Below are positions 6,806 through 12,743 of a DNA stretch of 12,743 nucleotides, piece after piece. The translations under genes and the position numbers were made by a program. The DNA comes from Bacillota bacterium (GTDB lineage: Bacteria > Bacillota > Clostridia > Christensenellales > CAG-138): NCBI GenBank assembly GCA_023409435.1, contig JAEYHP010000173.1, positions 1 to 12,743 of the forward strand, in the 5' to 3' direction. Below the pieces are notes generated by a model that worked only from the letters and a program-made list of their open reading frames with translations, was not told the origin of the DNA and ran no database searches. Positions within the stretch are counted from its first letter, which is position 1; the number at the start of each line of letters is the position of its first letter.

Positions 6806-7753
6806 TCAGGGCAAGCGTTCCCAATCCGGCGCTTCTTCACAGCCTGCCCGACGCAGCGCCTGCAAAAACCAATCCGGCGGGGACGCAAAAAAGCGCATGT
6901 CTTCCCCCGTGCGCGGATGTTTGAGCATCAGCTCGTACGCGTGCAACGCCTGACCTTCCAAATTGAGTTTGGGTTTTAATGGGCCGTACAGAGAATCGCC
7001 CGCGACGGGGTGCTTTTTATATGCCATATGTACACGAATCTGGTGCGTGCGCCCGGTTTCCAAGCTAGCCTTAATCAACGTAAACTGCCCCATGCGCCTG
7101 AGTACCCGCCAATGCGTCACAGCTTCCCTGCCGTCTTTGACGACGGCCATGCGCTTGCGGTCCACCGGATGGCGGCCTATCGGCGCGTCGATGGTGCCCG
7201 TATCCTCTTTTAAGTTGCCTTCGACAATGGCAATGTAGTTGCGCCGCGCGGAATGCGCTTTGATCTGCGCGCTCAAATCCGCGTGGGCAAGGTCATTTTT
7301 TGCGATAACCAAAAGGCCGGAAGTCATTTTATCGATCCGGTGCACGATGCCGGGGCGCAATACGCCGCCGATACCGGAAAGATCGGTAACGGCGTATAAA
7401 AGCGCGTTTACAAGCGTGCCGCTTGCATTGCCGGGCGCGGGATGTACCACCATGCCCTTGGGCTTGTTAACGACGCAAATGTCAGCGTCCTGATATACGA
7501 TATCGATCGGTATTGGTTCCGGTTCAACATCCAAAAGCTCCGGCGGTTCCATGCGCAAAAGCACATCTTCCCCCGCCTGGAGCTTATAGTTGGCCTTACG
7601 GATTTTTCCCGAGACCAGCACGGCTTCTTCCTGAATAAGGCGCTGGACGCGCGCGCGGCTTTCCCCGCTGACGCGGGAAAGAAATACGTCCAGACGCTCG
7701 CCGGACGTATCCACTACATATCGCGTTTCCACACTGCCTTCAAAGTCTTCCAC
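6806..7753 (-). CDS. rluD: RluA/RluD-family 23S rRNA pseudouridine synthase
   Basis: Isomerises uridine to pseudouridine in RNA, most likely 23S rRNA. The 315-residue protein has an N-terminal S4 RNA-binding domain (about 18-65), then the catalytic domain with the N-K-P-x-G-x-V-V-H-P motif (96-105), the catalytic motif HRIDKMTSG (138-146, nucleophile Asp141) and GRTHQIRVH (234-242). Start is GTG at 7753, with GGAGGG six bases upstream; no in-frame ATG lies near it. It begins 12 nt after the lspA stop, the same order as B. subtilis lspA-ylyB, so RluD/YlyB-like is the best label although the exact target uridines cannot be told from sequence. An intrinsic terminator follows. Confidence 0.93.
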   Translation of the reverse strand: MEDFEGSVETRYVVDTSGERLDVFLSRVSGESRARVQRLIQEEAVLVSGKIRKANYKLQAGEDVLLRMEPPELLDVEPEPIPIDIVYQDADICVVNKPKGMVVHPAPGNASGTLVNALLYAVTDLSGIGGVLRPGIVHRIDKMTSGLLVIAKNDLAHADLSAQIKAHSARRNYIAIVEGNLKEDTGTIDAPIGRHPVDRKRMAVVKDGREAVTHWRVLRRMGQFTLIKASLETGRTHQIRVHMAYKKHPVAGDSLYGPLKPKLNLEGQALHAYELMLKHPRTGEDMRFFASPPDWFLQALRRAGCEEAPDWERLP

Positions 7754-7765
7754 GAAGCCCTCCGA

Positions 7766-8326
7766 CTATTGCAGTTCTTTTTCCGGTTCATCTGCGCCCT
7801 GTTCCGGCTCTTCCGTTTGTTCCGGTTCCGGATCGGGGTTCTTTTTCCCCGTCTTTTCTTCCAGTTTATCGAGCACCTGCCTGCCCTTGCCGAACAGCAC
7901 GTCGATCGCCAGCAGGGCAGCGCCTATGGAAACGGCGGTATCCGCCACGTTGAATATGGCGAAATTGACAAACGCAAACTCCAGCATATCCCGCACATAG
8001 CCTAAAGCTACGCGGTCTATGAGGTTCCCCAGCGCCCCCGCCAGTATCAACGAGAGGCTCACACGCATGAGGACATGCATGTGCCTTTTGTACTTTACAA
8101 GCAGCCAGATAATGGCGAGAGCCGCAACGGAAGAAACGATGATGAGCAGCCATGTGCCGTTTGAAAGCATGCCGAACGCCGCGCCCGTGTTGTGGGTGCT
8201 GGTGAGGTGGAATACGCCCTCCCAAAGCGGAACGGTCGTGCCCAGCGGCATCAGGTATACGTCCGTCAGATATTTTACGAGCTGATCCAGCCCGATTGCA
8301 AGCAGTATGATGATGGTTTCCAGCAT
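7766..8326 (-). CDS. lspA: Lipoprotein signal peptidase II (LspA)
   Basis: A membrane aspartyl protease that removes the signal peptide from diacylated prolipoproteins. The 186-residue protein has four predicted membrane segments and the conserved boxes: Asp14 in the first helix, N-T-G-A-A-F-G (46-52), G-N-L-I-D-R (100-105, catalytic Asp104) and F-N-V-A-D (125-129, catalytic Asp129). The start is ATG 8326 with GGGGGT just upstream; an in-frame ATG at 8374 is excluded because it is upstream of the -10 box. The C-terminus carries an extra hydrophilic tail of about 28 residues (159-186) rich in Pro, Glu and Gln, making it longer than the usual 150-170 residues. Likely co-transcribed with rluD. 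Confidence 0.95.
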   Translation of the reverse strand: MLETIIILLAIGLDQLVKYLTDVYLMPLGTTVPLWEGVFHLTSTHNTGAAFGMLSNGTWLLIIVSSVAALAIIWLLVKYKRHMHVLMRVSLSLILAGALGNLIDRVALGYVRDMLEFAFVNFAIFNVADTAVSIGAALLAIDVLFGKGRQVLDKLEEKTGKKNPDPEPEQTEEPEQGADEPEKELQ

Positions 8327-8358
8327 AGTACCCCCGTGTGTCGTTTTAAGTCCAACCC

Positions 8359-8387
8359 AGTATAGCATAAGCATGGGCGAAAGGCAA
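8359..8387 (-). promoter_or_regulatory. Promoter of lspA-rluD
   Basis: On the minus strand TTGCCT (8382-8387) is followed after 17 nt by TATACT (8359-8364), preceded by TGC, an extended -10. Predicted start is near 8352, giving a leader of about 26 nt before the lspA ATG. The -35 lies only 4 nt from the end of the palindromic element at 8392. Confidence 0.8.
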
Positions 8388-8391
8388 AATC

Positions 8392-8550
8392 ATACGAATG
8401 ACGATTAAAAACGTTGTATAGCGGTAAGGAATTTTTTCGTCTGACAAGGCGCGAGAACGTAAAAATAGCAGCGCTATTTCAAGTTTTTGCAACGCAGTCA
8501 GTCGGGAAAATAGCCAGCGCTATGCAACGGAGTGAAGCGGGATTTCGTAT
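8392..8550. repeat. 159-nt imperfect inverted repeat (MITE-like or structured intergenic element)
   Basis: The whole gap between the binding-protein stop codon and the lspA promoter is one nested inverted repeat. Outermost 7 nt ATACGAA (8392-8398) match TTCGTAT (8544-8550) exactly; a poorly paired stretch follows; then 8412-8423 pairs with 8518-8529 (12 pairs, one G-U), 8431-8445 with 8497-8511 (14 of 15 counting two G-U), 8448-8458 with 8483-8493 (9 of 11 counting two G-U), and the tip is AAATAGC (8463-8469) with GCTATTT (8473-8479) around AGC. On the minus strand the tip hairpin is followed by T's and might help end the upstream operon. It holds no coding frame of note. Terminal inverted repeats with a folded interior suggest a miniature transposable or REP-like element, but copy number is unknown. 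Confidence 0.72.
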
Positions 8551-10178
8551 TAGTCCGGCAGCTGCTCTATATACCAATCGCCGACGGTGCGGAACAGGTC
8601 CGTACCGCGAACATCCGAAACATTCCGGATGTTTGCGCCGTAGACGATGCTGTTCATGCGGAAATACAGCATGATAAAGGGCAGCTCCTGTACAAACTGC
8701 TGCTGCAGCTGTGCATGCGTTTCGCGCATACCGTTTTCATCCGCCGCCGCGGCGGCAGATGAAAGCAGAGTGCCCCAGTCGCCTGTGACTTTCCCGTAAT
8801 TGCGCGCGCCGTCGGGCGCCAAATAAGGCGCCAAATTGCCGCACGGCTCCATTTGGAAACCGGCCAGAGCAAGGTCGAATTCGCCATTCTTCAGCTTCTG
8901 CTCAAATTCCCCATCCGCCTTCTCAATGCTGAGCTTTGCGGTGATAACCTCTACCTCAATACCCGCCTTCAAGAGCTGCGTTGCAATCAGCGCTGCGGCG
9001 TTTTTGCGGTAGGTGCTCTCCGTGCTGTCGTTGACCAGCAGCGTCAAATGGAGCTTTTGGCTGCCCTGCTGCAATATGCCGTCCGTGTCCTCATCCGTCC
9101 AGCCTGCGCCTTTTAAAAGCTCTGCCGCTTTTGTAAGGTCATGGTCGTATATTTTTGTGGTCGCGTCATACAGGAATGAATCGGGCGGCACGGGTACGTC
9201 GGACACGGCGGCGCGGTTCATATAGACGTTGGAAACGAGGGCGCTGCGGTCGAGCGCATACGCGATCGCTTTCCTGACGTCGGCATTTCGCAGTATGGCG
9301 TTGTTGTGGTTGACAAGCAGCACCTCCGCCTCCTGCGTCATGACATCGAGCACCGAGGTCACTCCCTCCTCGCGGTATTTGCCCGCGGAGACGGTCTTGG
9401 TCGGCACCATGTTCAATTGGCGCGCCTCGTACGAATCCAGCGCGACATCGTTGCTATCGCGCGAGAAGCATTGGATATTCTGGATATAGGGCGGCTGCTT
9501 CCACCAGCGGGAGTTGACGGTAAGCTCCACCGAGGTCTCGCCGCTGCTCGTCACCTGATATGGCCCCGTACCGTTCAATTCATTGGGCGTCTTGGATGAG
9601 ACAACAGGAAACACAAGCGCATAGAGCGCTGCAGCGCCCGCCTTTTTCATGGTGACGCGAATGGTGCCCTCATCCGCCTGCTCATAGCTTTCAATCGCGT
9701 CCGCAGCAAGGCCGTAGTAGGACGCGCTGCCCAAACTTTTGATTTGCCCGATGGTATAGAGCACATCCTCCGCGGTAAGCATATCGCCATTGTGCCACAT
9801 GACGTTTTTCCGAAGCTGTATCGTCCAGACGCGGCCGGTATCGTCGCTGCTCCATTTCTCCGCCAGGGACGGGATGATACGGTTGTTGGAATCGCATCGT
9901 AACAGCGGCTCGTACACCAGGGAATACATGTTACGCATTTCCTCGGTGTTGATTGTAAGAGGGTTGTAGGATGTGCCGCTCTCGCTCTGGAACGGATTGC
10001 GCGGTATGGGGAGTACCAGCGTGCCGCCGGATACCGGCTGCGGCGCAGGCGTTGGCGTGGGGATTGCGATGGGCGTCGCCGTAGGATCCGGCTTTTCGCT
10101 TTTCGCGCAGGCCGACCCAAGCAGCAGCACCGCAAGGATGCTAGAAAGCGTCCTGATAAAGCGTCTTGTATTTTTCAT
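8550..10178 (-). CDS. ABC transporter substrate-binding lipoprotein, oligopeptide/DppA-OppA type (SBP family 5)
   Basis: Extracellular binding protein that would deliver peptides or a similar solute to an ABC permease. The 542-residue precursor has a basic N-terminus, a hydrophobic segment and a lipobox-like L-G-S-A-C (20-24); Cys24 would be lipidated, though Gly rather than Leu at -3 is unusual. A Pro/Thr-rich linker (about 30-48) leads to a family 5 fold: Y-E-P-L-L (about 88-92), A-E-K-W (about 104-107), the W-T-I-Q-L-R-K-x-V-x-W-H-N-G-D motif and A-E-D-V, then a V-R-K-A-I-A-Y-A-L-D-R motif in the second lobe. The ATG at 10178 has AAAAGGTG upstream and overlaps the transglycosylase gene by 38 nt; a start at 10220 would add a charged stretch before the signal peptide. 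No permease or ATPase gene is nearby, so its transporter, or a sensory role, is unknown. The stop codon touches the palindromic element. Confidence 0.9.
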   Translation of the reverse strand: MKNTRRFIRTLSSILAVLLLGSACAKSEKPDPTATPIAIPTPTPAPQPVSGGTLVLPIPRNPFQSESGTSYNPLTINTEEMRNMYSLVYEPLLRCDSNNRIIPSLAEKWSSDDTGRVWTIQLRKNVMWHNGDMLTAEDVLYTIGQIKSLGSASYYGLAADAIESYEQADEGTIRVTMKKAGAAALYALVFPVVSSKTPNELNGTGPYQVTSSGETSVELTVNSRWWKQPPYIQNIQCFSRDSNDVALDSYEARQLNMVPTKTVSAGKYREEGVTSVLDVMTQEAEVLLVNHNNAILRNADVRKAIAYALDRSALVSNVYMNRAAVSDVPVPPDSFLYDATTKIYDHDLTKAAELLKGAGWTDEDTDGILQQGSQKLHLTLLVNDSTESTYRKNAAALIATQLLKAGIEVEVITAKLSIEKADGEFEQKLKNGEFDLALAGFQMEPCGNLAPYLAPDGARNYGKVTGDWGTLLSSAAAAADENGMRETHAQLQQQFVQELPFIMLYFRMNSIVYGANIRNVSDVRGTDLFRTVGDWYIEQLPD

Positions 10179-10743
10179 ATGCGCGCTGCACCTTTTCCAA
10201 ATACTGTTCCGTCTCCGCAAACGGGATATTCTTTAGTTCCCCTTCCACGGAAACGGCGGGGTCGTTTTTCCATTTATCCACATTGCCGTGCCCCGCGTTG
10301 TAAGCGGCAAGCGCGGAAGGCCGGTCCTGCTCGTACCGGTCCAGCAAAAAGCGCAAGTACCAGCAGCCCATGCGGATATTGAACGCGGGCTCGGTCAGTT
10401 TTTCGGGTTCGTATCCGCTGATATCGAGTTTGCCCGCGATCCATTCCCCGGTATCCGGCATGATCTGCATGAGCCCCACCGCGCCGACCGGGCTGATAGC
10501 TTTCGCGCGGTTGCCGCTTTCGCAATGGATCATGGCGGCGACAAGGTAGGGATCGAGCCCGAACTCATCCGCGCCTGCGCTGATTTCTTCGGGGTAGTCT
10601 AGCCTATAGGTGCGCTTTTCCAGCTCCCGCCCCGCGACTACGGCGATGAGCACCGCAAGTAGCAGCAAGAAGGCGGCCAGCAGCAGCTTTGCGCCCCTTT
10701 GTTTTTTTGGTTTTTGTTTTTTATTTTCTCTTGCGTGTTCCAA
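10141..10743 (-). CDS. Membrane-anchored lytic murein transglycosylase (Slt type, GH23)
   Basis: Cleaves the glycan strands of peptidoglycan, leaving 1,6-anhydro ends. The 200-residue protein has a basic cytoplasmic start, one membrane anchor (about 19-37) and a Slt domain with the catalytic Glu75 in H-C-E-S-G-N, the motif GLMQIMP (90-96) and A-A-Y-N-A-G (146-151). This is the family 1 pattern of Slt70-like enzymes, in a short form typical of Firmicutes. The start is TTG at 10743, 10 nt after the coaE stop with AGGGA upstream; the next Met is residue 71, inside the domain, so an ATG start is not possible. Its last 13 codons overlap the start of the binding-protein gene. A Slt-like gene after coaE is a familiar order in Clostridia (general knowledge, not checked). 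Confidence 0.92.
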   Translation of the reverse strand: MEHARENKKQKPKKQRGAKLLLAAFLLLLAVLIAVVAGRELEKRTYRLDYPEEISAGADEFGLDPYLVAAMIHCESGNRAKAISPVGAVGLMQIMPDTGEWIAGKLDISGYEPEKLTEPAFNIRMGCWYLRFLLDRYEQDRPSALAAYNAGHGNVDKWKNDPAVSVEGELKNIPFAETEQYLEKVQRAYEKYKTLYQDAF

Positions 10744-10753
10744 TGCTTATTCC

Positions 10754-11374
10754 CTATTGGCCCTGTGTATTTATTTTCTCATACAGCGCTTTCACCTGCG
10801 CGAACAGCACCGCTTCATCGCCGGAATTATTCAGTATCCGGTGAGCATAACTCTTCTTCTCTTCCTCGGGCATCTGGCGGCGGATGCGGGCAAGCGCGTC
10901 CTGTTCGCCGCAATGATCCCGCAGCATGATGCGCGCAACGCGGACCGCTTCCTCCGCTGTCACCAGCCAGACCGCTTCCACATCCGTATGCATGTTGCTT
11001 TCAATCAGCAGCGGCACGTCCCAGAATACCACGGCGTCCGGCTCCGACTTCCGAATTTCCTGTTCTTCCTGAAGCAGTATGTCACGTACCATGGGATGGA
11101 GTATCGCGTTGACGGCGAAACGTTCATCGTCGGAGGCGAATATGACGCCCGCAAGCGCGCGGCGGTTCAGGGAGCCATCCGGCTGAAGAATACCCACGCC
11201 ATAGCGGGCAGCGAGCAAGCGCAAGCCTTCGCTTTCCGGCTCCACGGCCTTGCGCGCGGCGACATCTGCATCCAGCACATGCGCGCCCAATGCGCGAAGG
11301 TAGGAGGAAACCGTGGATTTTCCCGCGCCCATGCCGCCGGTGAGGCCGATGCGCCTTGGCTTTTGCGCGCTCAT
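10754..11374 (-). CDS. coaE: Dephospho-CoA kinase
   Basis: Last step of coenzyme A synthesis: phosphorylates the 3'-hydroxyl of dephospho-CoA with ATP, in the cytoplasm. The 206-residue protein shows the P-loop GGMGAGKST (13-21), the D-A-D motif (35-37), H-P (93-94) in the CoA-binding part, D-V-P-L-L-I-E (119-125) and the R-x2-R-Q lid residues (163-167). Length is normal. I chose ATG 11374 because it overlaps the polA stop as ATGA and removes five extra residues starting from a TTG at 11389; the Shine-Dalgarno is weak in either case, which fits translational coupling. polA followed by coaE is a conserved Firmicute order. Confidence 0.95.
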   Translation of the reverse strand: MSAQKPRRIGLTGGMGAGKSTVSSYLRALGAHVLDADVAARKAVEPESEGLRLLAARYGVGILQPDGSLNRRALAGVIFASDDERFAVNAILHPMVRDILLQEEQEIRKSEPDAVVFWDVPLLIESNMHTDVEAVWLVTAEEAVRVARIMLRDHCGEQDALARIRRQMPEEEKKSYAHRILNNSGDEAVLFAQVKALYEKINTQGQ

Positions 11375-12743
11375 TTCGTATCGTACCAACTCTTACCGCT
11401 TTTGACCTCCGCAACGAGCGGAACGGATAGCTGCATGGCGTTCTGCATGCAGTTGCATACGATCTCGCTCACGCGGCATTCCTCCTCCGGCGGGCAATCC
11501 AATATCAGCTCGTCGTGCACCTGCAGCACAAGGCGGCTTTGGAGCTTTTCTTCCCTAAGCGCCTTGTCCACGCGCACCATGGCAAGCTTGATAATATCCG
11601 CCGCCGTACCCTGTATGGGCATGTTCATAGCCACGCGTTCCCCGAAGGAGCGGGTGTTGTAGTTGCCGCTTTTGAGTTCCGGCAGCTCGCGCCGCCTGTT
11701 CAGCAGCGTCTTGACATAGCCGTGCTCCCGGCCGCTCTCTATGCTGCCCTTCATATAGGCCCTTACGCCCGGGTAACGGTCCAGGTAGCGTTCGATGTAT
11801 TCGCCCGCGCGCTTGCGGCTGATGCCCAGGTTCCGCGCCAGGCCAAAATCCGAAATGCCGTATACGATGCCGAAGTTGACGGCCTTCGCGGCGCTGCGCT
11901 GTTCCGACGTCACCTTATCGGGGTCGATGCCGAGCACTTCGCTCGCGGTCCTGGTGTGGATATCGCCGCCGGTTCTGAAGTTTTCCTGCATGGCTTCGTC
12001 AGCGCTGATGTGGGCGAGAAGCCGCAGCTCGATCTGGGAATAATCCGCGCCGATGAGCACATTGCCGGGGCTCGCCACAAAGGCCTTGCGGATCTCCCTG
12101 CCCAGCGCTGTACGTACGGGGATGTTCTGCAAATTCGGCTCGGTGCTTGATATGCGGCCGGTCGCCGCCACGTTCTGATTAAAGCTCGTATGCACCCGCC
12201 CGTCCTCCGGGGAGCGCAGGGCAAGAAGGCCGTCGATAAACGTGCTCTTGAGCTTGGTCAAAAACCGGTATTCCTGTATAAGAGGCACGATGGGATGCTG
12301 CTCCATCAGGCTTTCCAGCACATCCGCGTCGGTGGAGTAGCCCGTCTTTGTTTTGCGCTGGGCCGGAAGGCCAATCTTTTCAAACAGGATGTATCCGAGC
12401 TGCTTGGTGGAAAGTATGTTGAACGGCTCCCCGGCAAGCTCGTATACCTCGCCCGCAAGAGCGTCGATGCGGCCCTTAAACTGCACGTCAAGCTCCCGGA
12501 GCACTTGCTGGTCCACGCGGAAGCCCTGTTTTTCCATACGGAACAGCACGCCGATCAGGGGCATCTCTACGGTCTCATAGAGTTCCATGAGCTCCATTTC
12601 CCGCATTTCCTTCATCATGGTTTCATGCAGCGGGAACAGGGTGCAGGCGTCGGGCTTATTCACATGCAGCCGCTCCTGCGCAAGCGCCTCCATGGAAGGC
12701 GTGGGCCGCGTGGCGTTGATGAGGTAGTCCACGATCATCGCGT
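11371..12743 (-). CDS. polA: DNA polymerase I, C-terminal part (5' end beyond window)
   Basis: Repair and Okazaki-fragment polymerase. The 457 visible codons run to the right edge with no start; the frame continues beyond it, so the 5' nuclease domain and part of the 3'-5' exonuclease domain are missing from view. Counting from the first Met at 12738, the polymerase domain has motif A D-Y-S-Q-I-E-L-R (232-239), motif B R281 to K285-x3-F289-G-x2-Y293-G, and motif C Q-V-H-D-E (406-410), all intact. The first 60 or so visible residues belong to the end of the exonuclease domain and look shortened: the expected Tyr of the Exo III motif (YxxxD) is not seen, as in Bacillus-type Pol I without proofreading. 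First gene of the operon as seen here; its stop overlaps the coaE start. Confidence 0.95.
   Translation of the reverse strand, partial: AMIVDYLINATRPTPSMEALAQERLHVNKPDACTLFPLHETMMKEMREMELMELYETVEMPLIGVLFRMEKQGFRVDQQVLRELDVQFKGRIDALAGEVYELAGEPFNILSTKQLGYILFEKIGLPAQRKTKTGYSTDADVLESLMEQHPIVPLIQEYRFLTKLKSTFIDGLLALRSPEDGRVHTSFNQNVAATGRISSTEPNLQNIPVRTALGREIRKAFVASPGNVLIGADYSQIELRLLAHISADEAMQENFRTGGDIHTRTASEVLGIDPDKVTSEQRSAAKAVNFGIVYGISDFGLARNLGISRKRAGEYIERYLDRYPGVRAYMKGSIESGREHGYVKTLLNRRRELPELKSGNYNTRSFGERVAMNMPIQGTAADIIKLAMVRVDKALREEKLQSRLVLQVHDELILDCPPEEECRVSEIVCNCMQNAMQLSVPLVAEVKSGKSWYDTK

Noticed and set aside
11375..11389. Longer coaE starting at 11389
   Set aside because: The codon is TTG and only adds five residues before the usual CoaE N-terminus; ATG 11374 is coupled to the polA stop.
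10610..11662. 350-codon plus-strand open frame
   Set aside because: It is antisense to coaE, the transglycosylase start and the end of polA, all of which have intact catalytic motifs. The translation shows no recognisable domain and arises from GC-rich codon use on the other strand.
1..12743. tRNA, rRNA, CRISPR arrays, insertion sequences, phage or defence genes, riboswitches
   Set aside because: Read through both strands for these; no regularly spaced repeats, transposase or nuclease motifs, tRNA-like folds or recognisable riboswitch cores were seen. The only repeat-like element is the palindrome at 8392-8550.

Overview
The window is a stretch of bacterial chromosome in which every supportable gene lies on the minus strand, so the genes read from high to low coordinates. 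Gene content and order (polA-coaE-lytic transglycosylase, lspA-rluD, FHA-SEDS-class B PBP, a DUF2953/YtfI-like protein) and strong GGAGG ribosome-binding sites point to a Firmicute, probably a fairly GC-rich member of the Clostridia. The DUF2953 gene hints at an endospore former. This is inference from families and synteny; no rRNA is present to fix the taxonomy.

Layout in the direction of transcription. (1) 12743-8550: a tightly packed operon with the 3' part of polA, then coaE (ATGA overlap), a membrane-anchored lytic transglycosylase (10-nt gap, TTG start), and an oligopeptide-type ABC substrate-binding lipoprotein whose start lies inside the transglycosylase gene (38-nt overlap). (2) 8550-8392: an intergenic 159-nt inverted repeat that starts at the lipoprotein stop codon and folds on itself over nearly its whole length. 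It is the main structure here that no gene explains. (3) 8387-6758: lspA and rluD under a clear extended -10 promoter, closed by an intrinsic terminator. (4) 6733-4133: a metal-resistance cassette of a CadC/SmtB-like ArsR repressor and a Zn/Cd/Pb P1B-type ATPase, coupled by an ATGA overlap. It has a near-consensus promoter followed directly by a palindromic operator. (5) 4128-680: a cell-envelope operon of a membrane FHA protein, a FtsW/RodA-type SEDS glycosyltransferase and a class B penicillin-binding protein, ended by a strong hairpin terminator. (6) 598-1: the 5' part of a DUF2953 membrane protein gene, starting at TTG or GTG and running off the window.

Functionally the region mixes housekeeping (DNA repair/replication, CoA synthesis, lipoprotein maturation, rRNA modification), peptidoglycan synthesis and turnover (SEDS+PBP pair, lytic transglycosylase) and metal efflux. 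The SEDS and PBP should work as a polymerase/transpeptidase pair, with the FHA protein as a likely regulator or scaffold. Its FHA domain, however, has lost several phosphothreonine-contact residues, and no Ser/Thr kinase is visible. The lipoprotein substrate of LspA may include the binding protein just upstream.

I found no convincing new multi-gene defence or mobile system. The points most worth following up are the palindromic intergenic element, the unusual Cys/His-rich N-terminus that replaces the HMA domain in the metal ATPase, and the degenerate FHA domain.
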